A DNA stretch of 64,000 nucleotides from Comamonadaceae bacterium (GCA_947478725.1 CANJWZ010000007.1:52678-116677); one strand, 5' to 3'. Positions 38,697-49,324 are shown, counted from the first letter of the stretch. Program-made: numbers and translations. Notes: generated by a model from the letters alone, not told the origin.

Positions 38697-38736
38697 CTTT
38701 GCAGTGGCCTAAACTTCAGGCAATCGCAAGGACGAC

Positions 38737-39060
38737 ATGGAGACAAGCATGCAAGACCCCAAAGCCTTCCAAAGCTTTTCAGAGTTTTACCCGTTTTATT
38801 TAACCGAGCACAGCAACACAACCTGCCGCCGCCTGCATTTCGTGGGTTCCAGCCTGAGCCTGGTCTGCCTGGCCATGTTGATCGCCACCGGAAAACCGCA
38901 GTACCTGCTCTACGGCTTGCTCTGCGGTTATGGCTTTGCTTGGGTCGGCCACTTTGGCTTTGAGAAAAACAAGCCCGCCAGCTTCAAGCGCCCGCTGTAC
39001 AGCTTCATGGGCGACTGGGCCATGTACAAAGACATCTGGCGGGGCAAAGTCAAGATGTGA
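38737..39060 (+). CDS. DUF962/Mpo1-like membrane protein
   Basis: FSEFYPFYLTEHSNTTCRRLHFVGSSLSLVCL...FAWVGHFGFEKNKPASFKRPLYSFMGDW. Confidence 0.88.
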   Translation: METSMQDPKAFQSFSEFYPFYLTEHSNTTCRRLHFVGSSLSLVCLAMLIATGKPQYLLYGLLCGYGFAWVGHFGFEKNKPASFKRPLYSFMGDWAMYKDIWRGKVKM

Positions 39061-39130
39061 GTCACGACAAGCGTTTGAAATCTTCGAAGTTCTTTTTCAA
39101 GAACCAAAACACCTGCCTTCATACGTCTTT

Positions 39131-39180
39131 TAGGCCTCCCGACCAATAGATACTTGGGCGAGCAGCTATTAAAAAATATC
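39131..39180. repeat. Dispersed intergenic repeat, copy 6
   Basis: TAGGCCTCCCGACCAATAGATACTTGGGCGAGCAGCTATTAAAAAATATC. Confidence 0.6.
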
Positions 39181-39196
39181 TTTTACCGGGCCGTAA

Positions 39197-40438
39197 TTAC
39201 AGTGCCTGACTCAGCTTGAGTTGGGACCATTGGCCGGCCGCCCACAGCGGCAGGGTCGAATCGGTTTTGTCCAGCAGCAGCCGCTGCATCAAAGGCTCCA
39301 GCATGGTCTGCTCGGGGTCGGCCAGCAGAATGTAGTTTGACTCTTCGTCGGCCCCAGCATCCAGGTTGGGCACGAGCTGACCCACCCAATCGAGTTCCGT
39401 CAGGGTTTCCAGAATCGGCTCGAGTTGCAACACGTCAATCCGCATGGTCTGCGCCAGACTCGATGCGCTGCAGCCTCTTCGGTTACTGCTCTTGACGCCA
39501 TTCAAGTGCTGCAGCACTTCAATCGCCAATTGAAACTGCCAGCCTCTGGCCGCGCCCACGCCGTTGTCACCACCGCGCCTGGCCACGCCTGCAAGCAGGC
39601 TGGGCAGGTAAGCGGCGACCACGGCGCCCAACAGCACAATGATCCAGGCCACATAAATCCAGACCAGCAAAATCGGCAGGGTGGCGAAGGCGCCGTAAAT
39701 CATGGAATAAGTGGGCACTTTGCTCAGATACAGGACCAGCGCTTTTTTTGCTAGCTCCATGCCAACCGCTGCAAAAATGCCGCCCGCCCAAGCGTGCGAG
39801 CGTTTGACGTAGGTGTTGGGCACGTAGCGGTACAAGACGGCCAGCCCTGCGGCAACCATTAAAAACTGTAAGCTGCTAAACAAAAACCGCAGACTGAAGG
39901 GCAATGCGCCGACCAACCCGCTGGTAGCCACCACCACCCACGAGGTGAGCGCCAGGCTGGCTCCCAGCAACACCGGCCCCAGCGTGATGGCCGACCAGTA
40001 CATCAGCACGCGCTGGGTCAAAGGGCGCGCTTTTTTGACGCGCCAGATCCCGTTGAGGGTGCGGTCAATCGTCAAAATCAGGGTAATGGCTGTGAGCAGC
40101 AAAATACCCAGGCCCGCGACACCGAGTTTGTTGGCTTGCCGGCTGAACTGTGTCAGATAGCCCAGCACCTGACGGGCGATGTTGTCGGGAATCAGGCTTT
40201 CGACCAGCCAGCTTTGCAAGGCGCCCTGCATGGTTGAAAACATCGGGAAAGCCGAGAAAACCGCCAAGACCACAGTAAAAAATGGCACCAGCGCAATCGT
40301 GGTGGTGAACGTCAGACTGCTGGCTGTCAGGCCCATGTGGTCTTCACGGAAACGGTCACGAAGCGTGAGCAGCGTGTCGCGCCAGGGGAAATGCAACAGG
40401 TCTGCCCAAAAGACTTGTAATCGTTGTTGAAAATTCAT
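39197..40438 (-). CDS. YihY/BrkB family inner-membrane protein
   Basis: RDRFREDHMGLTASSLTFTTTIALVPFFTVVLAVFSAFPMF...YRYVPNTYVKRSHAWAGG. Confidence 0.92.
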   Translation of the reverse strand: MNFQQRLQVFWADLLHFPWRDTLLTLRDRFREDHMGLTASSLTFTTTIALVPFFTVVLAVFSAFPMFSTMQGALQSWLVESLIPDNIARQVLGYLTQFSRQANKLGVAGLGILLLTAITLILTIDRTLNGIWRVKKARPLTQRVLMYWSAITLGPVLLGASLALTSWVVVATSGLVGALPFSLRFLFSSLQFLMVAAGLAVLYRYVPNTYVKRSHAWAGGIFAAVGMELAKKALVLYLSKVPTYSMIYGAFATLPILLVWIYVAWIIVLLGAVVAAYLPSLLAGVARRGGDNGVGAARGWQFQLAIEVLQHLNGVKSSNRRGCSASSLAQTMRIDVLQLEPILETLTELDWVGQLVPNLDAGADEESNYILLADPEQTMLEPLMQRLLLDKTDSTLPLWAAGQWSQLKLSQAL

Positions 40439-40484
40439 CCCCGGTATCATGCCTCAAGCGACCGCCCTCCCTTCCTAAGCTGAT

Positions 40485-40859
40485 ATGAACAAAGAAAATC
40501 AAATTGACGTCATCCGCTGGACCGCAGCGACCAGCCTGTTTGGCCTGATTGTGCTGGGCGTGTTGTGGGAAATGGTGCTGGCTCCCATCCGCCCGGGCGG
40601 CTCCTTGCTGGCTTTAAAAGTGTTGCCGCTGATCTTGCCGCTGGCCGGCGTGATGAAAAATCGCATGTACACCTACCGCTGGCTCAGCCTGCTGGTGTGG
40701 CTGTACTTCACCGAAGGGGTGGTGCGCGCCTGGAGCGACAAGGCACCCGGCAACTATTTGGCCATGGCAGAAGTGTGTTTGTGCCTGGTGCTGTTTGCCG
40801 CCTGCTCACTGCATGTGAAGGTGCGGTTCAAGGGCATTCCCAAGCAGGCCAAAGCATGA
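40485..40859 (+). CDS. DUF2069-like membrane protein
   Basis: Small multi-TM protein: KVLPLILPLAGVMKNRMYTYRWLSLLVWLYFTEGVVRAW. Confidence 0.8.
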   Translation: MNKENQIDVIRWTAATSLFGLIVLGVLWEMVLAPIRPGGSLLALKVLPLILPLAGVMKNRMYTYRWLSLLVWLYFTEGVVRAWSDKAPGNYLAMAEVCLCLVLFAACSLHVKVRFKGIPKQAKA

Positions 40860-42271
40860 GCCATGTTCTGCTTGACAGCTTGAGGTCTATCGCCGGGGCG
40901 ATGAACGTTTTGGTCGATGGCGATCTTTCGGCCTACGAGCTGGACTGGCGCAAACGCTCGCGCGGCAAGGCACTGGCTGTGGTGCGGCCTGCCAGCACAA
41001 GCGAAGTCGCGGCGGTGGTCAAAGCTTGTGCGGCCGCCGGTATCAGCATCGTCACTCAGGGCGGCAACACGGGTTTGGTCTGCGGCTCGGTTCCTGACGA
41101 CTCAGGGCAGCAGGTCGTGCTGAGCCTGCAACGCATGAACACGGTACGCAGCATGGATGCGGCCAATCTGACCATGACGGTTGATGCAGGCTGCATTTTG
41201 CAAAACCTGCAAGACACCGCTGAGAAGGCTGGTTTTTTGTTCCCGCTCAGTCTGGCCGCCGAAGGCAGTTGCACGATTGGCGGGAATTTGGCGACCAACG
41301 CGGGCGGCACGCAAGTTGTGCGCTATGGCAATGCACGCGACTTGTGCCTGGGTCTGGAGGTCGTCACAGCGCAGGGCGAGATTTGGCACGGCCTGAGTGG
41401 CCTGCGCAAAGACAACACCGGTTACGACCTGCGCGATTTGTTTGTAGGCAGTGAAGGCACGCTGGGCATCATCACCGCCGCCACCTTGAAGCTTTACCCG
41501 ATGCCCGCTGCAAGGCTGACAGCCTGGGCCGCTGTGCCGTCGATGGAACACGCCGTCACCCTGCTGGGCCTGGTGCACAAACACTTGGGTGCCGGGCTGA
41601 CGGGTTTTGAAGTGATGGGCCAGTTTGCGCTGAGCCTGGTGGCCAAGCACTACCCCCATCAGCGCGTGCCTTTGTGGCAAGACGCGCCTTATTGTGTTTT
41701 GCTTGAAAACTCGGATCACGAGAGTGAAAGCCATGCACGGGCGCAGTTTGAATCCTTGCTTGAAACTGCTTTTGCCAACGGCTGCGTGCTGGACGCCGTC
41801 GTCGCTGAAAACTTAAGTCAAGCCAGCCAGCTATGGCATGTCCGCGAGAGCATTCCTTTAGCACAGGCTGAAGAAGGCTTGAACATCAAGCACGACGTCT
41901 CCATTGCCGTGTCACGCATTCCAGAATTTGTGGCCACCACTGACGCGCTGCTGCAGGCGGCGATACCGGGCGTGCGGTTGGTCAATTTTGGTCACCTGGG
42001 CGATGGCAACTTGCATTACAACGTGCAAGCCCCGGCTGACGGGGATTCAAAAGCCTTTTTGCGTGAGCGTGAAGCCGATGTCAACACGCTTGTTTATGAC
42101 TCGGTGGCGCGTTTTGAGGGCTCCATTTCTGCCGAGCATGGCGTGGGCAGCCTGAAGGTGGACAAACTCGAACACCACAAGTCCCCCGTCGCGCTGGGCA
42201 TGATGCGCGCCATCAAACAGGCGCTGGACCCCCAAGGCCTGATGAATCCGGGGCGGGTAGTACGGGTTTAA
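40856..42271 (+). CDS. FAD-binding oxidase, D-2-hydroxyacid dehydrogenase-like
   Basis: VTQGGNTGLVCGSVPDDSG, HLGDGNLHYNV, SAEHGVGSLK; ATGA overlap with DUF2069. Confidence 0.92.
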   Translation: MSHVLLDSLRSIAGAMNVLVDGDLSAYELDWRKRSRGKALAVVRPASTSEVAAVVKACAAAGISIVTQGGNTGLVCGSVPDDSGQQVVLSLQRMNTVRSMDAANLTMTVDAGCILQNLQDTAEKAGFLFPLSLAAEGSCTIGGNLATNAGGTQVVRYGNARDLCLGLEVVTAQGEIWHGLSGLRKDNTGYDLRDLFVGSEGTLGIITAATLKLYPMPAARLTAWAAVPSMEHAVTLLGLVHKHLGAGLTGFEVMGQFALSLVAKHYPHQRVPLWQDAPYCVLLENSDHESESHARAQFESLLETAFANGCVLDAVVAENLSQASQLWHVRESIPLAQAEEGLNIKHDVSIAVSRIPEFVATTDALLQAAIPGVRLVNFGHLGDGNLHYNVQAPADGDSKAFLREREADVNTLVYDSVARFEGSISAEHGVGSLKVDKLEHHKSPVALGMMRAIKQALDPQGLMNPGRVVRV

Positions 42272-42283
42272 TGCCTTGAAATT

Positions 42284-42303
42284 TGCGCATGATAATATGC
42301 GCA
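42284..42303. promoter_or_regulatory. Candidate ccdAB operator palindrome
   Basis: TGCGCAT-GATAAT-ATGCGCA, 20 bp before ccdA. Confidence 0.5.
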
Positions 42304-42322
42304 TACTTTATGGAGTTAAATC

Positions 42323-42562
42323 ATGCTGCGATTTGAACACGCCCCAAAAAAAGCGACCAATCTGTCCCTCAATTCCAAAGTGCTGGAGGCAGCGCGCGAA
42401 ATGGGCATGAACCTGTCGCAAACTGTCGATGCTTTGCTGGCCGACGAAGTCAAGCGCCGCTATTGGGAGCAGTGGAACGAGCGCAACAAGGATGCTGTCG
42501 ATGAATACAACGCCCGTATTGCAAAATATGGTTTGCCGCTTGAGAAATACCGTACTTTTTAA
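42323..42562 (+). CDS. ccdA: CcdA antitoxin
   Basis: KKATNLSLNSKVLEAAREMGMNLSQTVDALL...YWEQWNERNKDAVDEYNARIAKYGLPL. Confidence 0.92.
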   Translation: MLRFEHAPKKATNLSLNSKVLEAAREMGMNLSQTVDALLADEVKRRYWEQWNERNKDAVDEYNARIAKYGLPLEKYRTF

Positions 42563-42576
42563 GTTGTTCGACCATC

Positions 42577-42891
42577 ATGGCCCGATTTGATGTTTATGCG
42601 CACCCCGATGCCGAGCTTCGCAAACAAACTCCCTATTTGGTGGATGTTCAAAACGGCTTCCTTGATAGCCTGGAGACGCGAATTGTCATTCCGCTGCGCA
42701 GCAGCAAGTACATTTCAAACCCTCTCAGGGACTTGAACCCGATTTTTGAAATAGCGGGCGGCAATGTCGTTCTGGACACGGCTGCCATGGCAGCTTTTCC
42801 AACCGCTCTTTTGAAACGCCCTGCAACCGACCTCGCCAGGCACGCTGCTGTTGTGACAGGTGCCATCGACACACTTTTGGGATCACATTAA
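42577..42891 (+). CDS. ccdB: CcdB toxin
   Basis: [10 protein letters not shown]...[21 protein letters not shown]...[16 protein letters not shown]. Confidence 0.92.
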   Translation: MARFDVYAHPDAELRKQTPYLVDVQNGFLDSLETRIVIPLRSSKYISNPLRDLNPIFEIAGGNVVLDTAAMAAFPTALLKRPATDLARHAAVVTGAIDTLLGSH

Positions 42892-42892
42892 A

Positions 42893-43717
42893 GTGCAACA
42901 CTCCTCACAATACGAAGATTTCATGCGCCACGTTGACACGCACGGCGTGTTCAAGGCCGACCGTACCGGCACGGGTACCAAAAGCGTGTTTGGCTACCAG
43001 ATGCGGTTTGATCTGAAACAGGGCTTTCCGCTGGTCACGACCAAGAAGGTGCACCTCAAATCCATCGTGCATGAGCTGCTGTGGTTTCTGCAAGGGTCCA
43101 GCGACAACAACTGGCTCAAAGAGCGCGGCGTGACGATCTGGGACGAATGGGCGCGCGCCGATGGCGACCTGGGCCCCGTGTATGGCGTGCAGTGGCGCAG
43201 CTGGCCCACACCTGACGGCGGTCACATTGACCAGATCACGGATGTGATCAAGACCCTGAAGACCAACCCGGACTCACGCCGGATCATCGTCAGCGCCTGG
43301 AACGTGGCGGACCTGAGCAAGATGGCGCTGATGCCTTGCCATGCCTTCTTTCAGTTTTACGTGGCCCCAGCAACAACACCAGGCGGCAAGGGGCAGTTGA
43401 GCTGCCAGCTGTACCAGCGCAGTGCTGACATTTTTCTGGGCGTGCCTTTCAACATTGCCAGCTACGCGTTGCTGACCCACATGGTGGCGCAGCAATGCGA
43501 CCTGGACGTGGGGGACTTTGTCTGGACCGGCGGAGACTGCCACATTTACAGCAACCATCACGAGCAGGTGGCACTGCAATTAAGCCGTGAGCCACTGCCC
43601 TACCCCACACTCCACATCAAACGCAAACCTGAATCCATTTTTGATTATGGGTTTGATGATTTTGAATTCGTGAATTACCAGCACCACCCGGCCATCAAGG
43701 CGCCGGTGGCGGTGTAG
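42893..43717 (+). CDS. thyA: Thymidylate synthase
   Basis: [51 protein letters not shown] start one nt after the ccdB stop. Confidence 0.94.
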   Translation: MQHSSQYEDFMRHVDTHGVFKADRTGTGTKSVFGYQMRFDLKQGFPLVTTKKVHLKSIVHELLWFLQGSSDNNWLKERGVTIWDEWARADGDLGPVYGVQWRSWPTPDGGHIDQITDVIKTLKTNPDSRRIIVSAWNVADLSKMALMPCHAFFQFYVAPATTPGGKGQLSCQLYQRSADIFLGVPFNIASYALLTHMVAQQCDLDVGDFVWTGGDCHIYSNHHEQVALQLSREPLPYPTLHIKRKPESIFDYGFDDFEFVNYQHHPAIKAPVAV

Positions 43718-43733
43718 GGCAAGGCAGCAGCGC

Positions 43734-44228
43734 ATGAAGATCAACATGATTTTTGCCAGGTCGGCCAACGGCGTGATTGGCAACAACAACGCGATGCCCT
43801 GGCACTTGCCTGAAGACCTGGCACATTTCAAAAAGCTCACGCTCGGCAGTCCTGTGATCATGGGCCGCAAAACCTGGGATTCATTGCCGCCAAAATTTCG
43901 CCCGCTGCCTGGCCGTACCAATCTGGTCATCACCCGCCAGACCCACTGGCAGGCGCAAGGCGCGACCACCGCTGGCAGCCTACAGGAGGCTTTGGCGCTG
44001 TGCCAATCTTCAAGCGAAGTCTGGATCATTGGCGGAGCACAAATCTACGCGCAAGCCGAGCCCTTGGCCAGCCGGATTGAGGTGACGCAGATCGACCAAG
44101 ACTTCGAAGGCGATGCCTTTGCGCCCACCCTTGGCGCCCAATGGATTCCCGGACACAGTCAGGCACAGCTGTCTTCCAGCGGACTGGGTTTCAGGTTTAT
44201 CACTTATACACAACCACGAGGAGAATGA
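43734..44228 (+). CDS. folA: Dihydrofolate reductase
   Basis: INMIFARSANGVIGNNNAMPWHLPEDLAHFKKLTLGSPVIMGRKTWDSLP. Confidence 0.95.
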   Translation: MKINMIFARSANGVIGNNNAMPWHLPEDLAHFKKLTLGSPVIMGRKTWDSLPPKFRPLPGRTNLVITRQTHWQAQGATTAGSLQEALALCQSSSEVWIIGGAQIYAQAEPLASRIEVTQIDQDFEGDAFAPTLGAQWIPGHSQAQLSSSGLGFRFITYTQPRGE

Positions 44229-44229
44229 G

Positions 44230-44826
44230 ATGTCAGGAAGCGGATTTCACGTACACGGGCCCCACGACCACGAGCTGGAGCATGCGGCGCAAGGCGGGCA
44301 TGGCGAGCATGACGAAAAAGACAAGGGTTTGACCGCGCAAATTGCCGTGATCACCGCCATCATTGCCACTGTCGGCGCCATTTTTGCCTACATGGGCGGG
44401 GCCACACAGGCTAACGCAGGCCTGTACAAAAACAACGCGGCCATCAAGAAAACAGAAGCGTCCAACCAGTGGAATTACTTTCAGGCCAAAAGCACCAAAC
44501 AGTCGCTAGCCGAGGTCTCGCGCGACCTGTCGGCCGAAAGCGCGAAAGACAAGTACCAGGCCAAGATTGACCGGTACGAAAAAGAAAAGAACGACATCAA
44601 AGAGACGGCTGAAAAGCTTGAAAAAGAATCCAACGACTGGGATAAAAAGTCAGACGAACAAATGCACCAACACCACCGCTGGGCCCAAGCCACCACGGTG
44701 TTGCAAATATCAATTGCCATGGCAGCCATTGCCCTTTTGACGCGCAAGCGCTGGGTTGAATATGTCATGTTTGCAGCGGCCGCAGGTGGTCTGGCTGTTG
44801 GCGTATTGGCCCTGCTTCATATCTAG
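44230..44826 (+). CDS. DUF4337-like membrane protein
   Basis: Three predicted TM segments flanking a charged coiled region; HNTQ-rich N-terminus. Confidence 0.75.
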   Translation: MSGSGFHVHGPHDHELEHAAQGGHGEHDEKDKGLTAQIAVITAIIATVGAIFAYMGGATQANAGLYKNNAAIKKTEASNQWNYFQAKSTKQSLAEVSRDLSAESAKDKYQAKIDRYEKEKNDIKETAEKLEKESNDWDKKSDEQMHQHHRWAQATTVLQISIAMAAIALLTRKRWVEYVMFAAAAGGLAVGVLALLHI

Positions 44827-44837
44827 CATCAGCCTTA

Positions 44838-44893
44838 AAGCTATATATTCAATAGCACATAGCGTCCGTATTTATTGGGTAAAAGCCCTATTT
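44838..44893. repeat. Dispersed intergenic repeat, copy 7
   Basis: AGCTATATATTCAATAGCACATAGCGTCCGTATTTATTGGGTAAAAGCCC. Confidence 0.6.
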
Positions 44894-44904
44894 AACCCTT
44901 AAAA

Positions 44905-45684
44905 ATGACCCAAATTGCCACTTGGAACGTCAATTCCCTGTCCGTGCGCTTACCGCAGGTCATTGACTGGCTGGCCACCCATCCGGTCGATGCACTGTGT
45001 CTTCAGGAACTCAAACTGACGGACGACAAGTTTCCATTCCAGGCGCTTGAGGAGGTGGGCTACCACGGTGCCGTTTTCGGTCAAAAAACCTACAACGGCG
45101 TGGCGATTCTCAGTCGCACCGTGCTCAACGATGTTTCCAAAAACATCACCGGCTTTGCGGACGAGCAGTCGCGCGTGATCGCCGCCACCATGGCCACCGA
45201 GCACGGCGACGTGCGAATTGTCAATGGCTACTTCGTCAATGGCCAGGAGCCGGGCAGCGAAAAATTTGCCTACAAGTTGAAATGGCTGGCTGGTTTGATC
45301 GCCATGCTGCGAAGCGAACTTCAGGAGCATGCCAAACTGGTACTGCTCGGCGACTTCAATATCACGGCCGATGACCGCGACAGCTACGACCCGGAAGGTT
45401 TGCGTGAAACCATTCACCACACCACCGCCGAGCGTGACCATTTCAAGGCGCTGATGGCGCTGGGCTTGACAGACGCCTTCAGAATGTTTGAACAACCCGA
45501 GAAAAGCTTCAGCTGGTGGGACTATCGGGAATTTGGTTTCAGACGCAACCGGGGACTGCGGATTGACCATATTCTGGTCAGCCAAGCGCTTAAACCCAGG
45601 GTGACCGGCTGCGTGATCGACAAAACACCGCGCAAAAATGAACGGCCAAGTGACCACGCACCGGTGATCGTTGACATCGCCTGA
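44905..45684 (+). CDS. xth: Exodeoxyribonuclease III
   Basis: TQIATWNVNSLSVRLPQVIDWLATHPVDALCLQELKLTD, GDFNITADD, SDHAPV. Confidence 0.94.
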   Translation: MTQIATWNVNSLSVRLPQVIDWLATHPVDALCLQELKLTDDKFPFQALEEVGYHGAVFGQKTYNGVAILSRTVLNDVSKNITGFADEQSRVIAATMATEHGDVRIVNGYFVNGQEPGSEKFAYKLKWLAGLIAMLRSELQEHAKLVLLGDFNITADDRDSYDPEGLRETIHHTTAERDHFKALMALGLTDAFRMFEQPEKSFSWWDYREFGFRRNRGLRIDHILVSQALKPRVTGCVIDKTPRKNERPSDHAPVIVDIA

Positions 45685-45736
45685 GTCATGAACCGACTCC
45701 TGAGCTAAGCCCCGAACTGAACCAGGACTCAAACGA

Positions 45737-46255
45737 CTACTGAAGGGTTTCCTTCAAGGCCGCCGGCATGGGCAGTGCCATCACGTCAATGCCCTCCTCT
45801 ATCAGCTCACTGGCTTCGCGCGGCGTGGCCTGACCGCGGATACTGCGCGGCTCGGCGTCGCCATAATGCATGGCGCGCGCCTGATCTGCAAAGCGCTCGC
45901 CAACATCTTCGGTGTGGGCAATCACATGACGCAAGGCCTTTAAAAACGCCGCTTGCTGTTCCAGGCTTGGGCTGGCCATTTCTGCTGCCTCGGCCACCGG
46001 CGTCAAACTGGAACCTACCTGCGCCTCTGCCGGGCGAGGTGGAGTCGCATCGTCAGGCAACTGAGCTTGGCCGGCGGGCCCTCGATGCGCCCCAAAATTG
46101 AGCCGCGGCGCACTCGGCATCTTCAGGATGGTTTTGTCTGCACACACCGGGCACTCAACGATGCCGCGCGCCAATTGCGATTGAAAGTCCTCCTCAGAAC
46201 CAAACCAGCCTTCAAAAGAATGCTGCTGTCCGCATTGAAGGTTAAGAACTTTCAC
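45737..46255 (-). CDS. DUF1178 family protein
   Basis: KVLNLQCGQQHSFEGWFGSEEDFQSQLARGIVECPVC; GTG start proposed. Confidence 0.88.
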   Translation of the reverse strand: MKVLNLQCGQQHSFEGWFGSEEDFQSQLARGIVECPVCADKTILKMPSAPRLNFGAHRGPAGQAQLPDDATPPRPAEAQVGSSLTPVAEAAEMASPSLEQQAAFLKALRHVIAHTEDVGERFADQARAMHYGDAEPRSIRGQATPREASELIEEGIDVMALPMPAALKETLQ

Positions 46256-46294
46256 AATACAGCTTTCATGGCACAAGCAGGGCCAGGCAAAGCC

Positions 46295-47794
46295 TTAGCT
46301 GCCAAGGGTCTTGACGATGCTGCTGATGGACTGGGCGCACAGTGTCATCAAGCCGCCCGGCAAGATGCCCAACAGCAAAATAAGCGCACCATTGATGCTG
46401 AGTACAAACCGCGCGTCAACTGGCGCGGTGATGGCATGCACCGGGCTTTGAGCGGCATCAAAGTACATGACCTTGATGATGCGCAGATAGTAAAACGCAC
46501 CGACCAGCGACATCATCACCGCAAAAACAGCAAGCACAAGATAGCTGGTTTGCTGTGACGAAATCAGCGCTTGCAGCACCGACAGCTTGGCATAAAACCC
46601 GACCAGCGGTGGCAAGCCTGCCAATGACAGCATGACGATGGCCATCACACCTGCATAGAGCGGGCTGCGCTGGTTAAGGCCAGCCAGGTCGCTGATTTCT
46701 TCGGATTCATGCCCGGCACGTGCCAGCAGCATGATGATGCCGAACGCCGCAAGTGTCGTGAGGACATAGGTGATGGCATAAAACATGGCTGCGCTGTAGG
46801 CTGATTCAGTGTTGAGCTGGTTGCCATTGACCACACCCGACAGCATGCCGAGCAGCAAAAAGCCCATTTGCGAGATGGTAGAAAAAGCCAGCATGCGCTT
46901 GAGGTTGCTTTGTGCAATGGCCGCCAGATTGCCAACCAGCAACGAACCAATCGCCATCACAGCCAGCATTTGCTGCCAGTCGAAAGCAAGCGGAAGCAAG
47001 CCCTCCACCAGCAGGCGCAGGCAAATCGCAAAAGCAGCCAGCTGAGGTGCGCCGCCAATCAGCAAGGTAACGGCGGTAGGCGCGCCCTGATACACATCGG
47101 GTAACCACATGTGAAAAGGCACGGCACCGAGTTTGAAGGCCAGGCCAGCAACAATGAACACCAGGCCGAACACCAACACCTGGTGCTTGACCTGCCTGCT
47201 GGCAATCGCGTTGAAGACTTCATTCAAATCAAGCGAGCCTGTCGCGCCGTAAAGCATGGACAAGCCATAAAGCAAAAAGCCAGAAGCCAAAGCGCCCAGC
47301 ACAAAGTATTTCATGGCAGCTTCGGTGGCCGTGGCGTTATCACGCCGCAGCGCGACCAGCGCGTAGCTGCTGAGGGTGAGCAACTCCAGGCCCATGTAAA
47401 TGACCAGAAAATTATGACCCGAAATCATCACGAACATGCCCAGCAGGGCAAACAGACTCAGCGTGAAAAACTCGCCACCGCGCAACATGTCACGGTCAAA
47501 GGCATAGGGCCTGCCGTAAACCAATGACACCATCAGCGCAATGCATGAAAAGCACTTCAGCCAGCTGCCCATCGGGTCAACCACCACCATCTTGCCAAAG
47601 CCATAGAAGGTTTGACCGCCTGTGGCATAGGCCGCCTCGAGCGCAGCAACCACGGCCAGCGTGATGAGCGCCAACACATAAGTGACGGTTCGCATGGGCG
47701 ACTTGACACCCAGGTCAACCAGCAAGATCACACAGGCCATCACGGCCAAAATGATCTCGGGGTAAACCGCTATCCAGGAGAGTTTGTCAATCAT
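46295..47794 (-). CDS. nuoN: NADH-quinone oxidoreductase subunit N
   Basis: Multi-TM antiporter-like; last gene in nuo order. Confidence 0.95.
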   Translation of the reverse strand: MIDKLSWIAVYPEIILAVMACVILLVDLGVKSPMRTVTYVLALITLAVVAALEAAYATGGQTFYGFGKMVVVDPMGSWLKCFSCIALMVSLVYGRPYAFDRDMLRGGEFFTLSLFALLGMFVMISGHNFLVIYMGLELLTLSSYALVALRRDNATATEAAMKYFVLGALASGFLLYGLSMLYGATGSLDLNEVFNAIASRQVKHQVLVFGLVFIVAGLAFKLGAVPFHMWLPDVYQGAPTAVTLLIGGAPQLAAFAICLRLLVEGLLPLAFDWQQMLAVMAIGSLLVGNLAAIAQSNLKRMLAFSTISQMGFLLLGMLSGVVNGNQLNTESAYSAAMFYAITYVLTTLAAFGIIMLLARAGHESEEISDLAGLNQRSPLYAGVMAIVMLSLAGLPPLVGFYAKLSVLQALISSQQTSYLVLAVFAVMMSLVGAFYYLRIIKVMYFDAAQSPVHAITAPVDARFVLSINGALILLLGILPGGLMTLCAQSISSIVKTLGS

Positions 47795-47812
47795 TGCTGA
47801 ATTCTTTTGCGG

Positions 47813-49288
47813 TTAGTTCAGTTTGGATTTGGCAACATGCGCCAGCAAATCAACGACGGTGCTGTTCATCACATCGGTAAATGGCTTCGGGTACAGGCCC
47901 ATGTAAAGCGTGGCAATGGCGAGCATGGCCAGCATCAAAAACTCTCGGGCATTGATGTCCTTCAGATTCTTGACGTCATCATTGACCACCGGACCGAGGT
48001 ACACACGCTTGTACATCCACAGGGTGTAGGCTGCACCAAAAATCAGCGCGGTAGCAGAGACAAAACCAATCCAAAAGTTGAATTTGACGGCACCCAAAAT
48101 CACCATCCACTCCCCCACAAAACCAGCCGTGGCAGGCAAGCCGCAGTTGGCCATGGCAAAGAACAGGGCAAACGCGGCAAACTTGGGCATGGTGCTGACC
48201 ACACCGCCGTAGCTGGCAATCTCGCGCGAATGCACGCGGTCATACAGCACGCCAATGCACAAAAACATCGCACCTGACACAAAGCCATGGGCAATCATCT
48301 GCACGATGCCGCCCGACACGCCGAGGTCATTGAAAATAAAAAAGCCAAGCGTGACAAAACCCATGTGCGCCACCGATGAGTACGCCACCAGCTTTTTCAT
48401 GTCCTGCTGCACCAGCGCCACCAGGCCAACATAAACCACTGCGGTAAGGGACAAGGCAATCATCAGCCAGGCCCATTCACGCGACGCATCAGGCGTAATC
48501 GGCATGGAAAAACGCAGGAAACCATAAGCACCCAGCTTGAGCATGATGGCGGCCAGCACGGCAGAGCCGCCAGTGGGAGCCTCAACGTGCACATCGGGCA
48601 ACCAGGTGTGTACTGGCCACATGGGCACCTTGACAGCAAAGGCTGCAAAAAAAGCAAAGAACAACAGCGTTTGTATCGCGCTGCCCAGTGGCAGCTTGTG
48701 CCAGGTCAAAATGTCAAAGCTGCCGCCAGATTTGTTGTACAAGTAAATGAGGGCGACCAGCATCAGGAGTGAGCCGAGCAAGGTATACAAAAAGAATTTG
48801 AAGGCTGCGTAAATCTTGTTCGGCCCGCCCCAGATGCCGATGATGAGATACATCGGGATCAGCGTGGCTTCAAAAAAGACATAAAACAGCAGGCCGTCCA
48901 GCGCAGCGAACACGCCAATCATCAGACCACTCAAAATCAGGAACGAAGCCATGTACTGGTTGACGCGGGTGGTGATGGCTTCCCAGCTGGCGATGATGAC
49001 AACGACATTGATAAAGGCAGTCAGGATCACAAACCACAGCGAGATACCGTCCACGCCGAGGTGGTAATTGACATTGAAGCGGGCTATCCAGCTGCCCTTT
49101 TCAACAAACTGCATCGCAGAAGTGCCGAGCTTGAAGCCGTCATACAGTGGCAGGGTGACCAAAAAGCTGACAACAGCACCGATCAATGCAACCCAGCGCA
49201 CGCTGCGAGCCTGGTCATCACGGCCAATGGCCAACAGAATGACACCAAAAATGATTGGCGTCCAAATCGCAAGGCTGAGCAATCCCAT
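47813..49288 (-). CDS. nuoM: NADH-quinone oxidoreductase subunit M
   Basis: FAVKVPMWPVHTWLPDVHVEAPTGGSAVLAAIMLKLGAYG. Confidence 0.95.
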   Translation of the reverse strand: MGLLSLAIWTPIIFGVILLAIGRDDQARSVRWVALIGAVVSFLVTLPLYDGFKLGTSAMQFVEKGSWIARFNVNYHLGVDGISLWFVILTAFINVVVIIASWEAITTRVNQYMASFLILSGLMIGVFAALDGLLFYVFFEATLIPMYLIIGIWGGPNKIYAAFKFFLYTLLGSLLMLVALIYLYNKSGGSFDILTWHKLPLGSAIQTLLFFAFFAAFAVKVPMWPVHTWLPDVHVEAPTGGSAVLAAIMLKLGAYGFLRFSMPITPDASREWAWLMIALSLTAVVYVGLVALVQQDMKKLVAYSSVAHMGFVTLGFFIFNDLGVSGGIVQMIAHGFVSGAMFLCIGVLYDRVHSREIASYGGVVSTMPKFAAFALFFAMANCGLPATAGFVGEWMVILGAVKFNFWIGFVSATALIFGAAYTLWMYKRVYLGPVVNDDVKNLKDINAREFLMLAMLAIATLYMGLYPKPFTDVMNSTVVDLLAHVAKSKLN

Positions 49289-49324
49289 TCTTATTTTTCC
49301 TGCTTGTTCTTATTTGCGTCGTGC

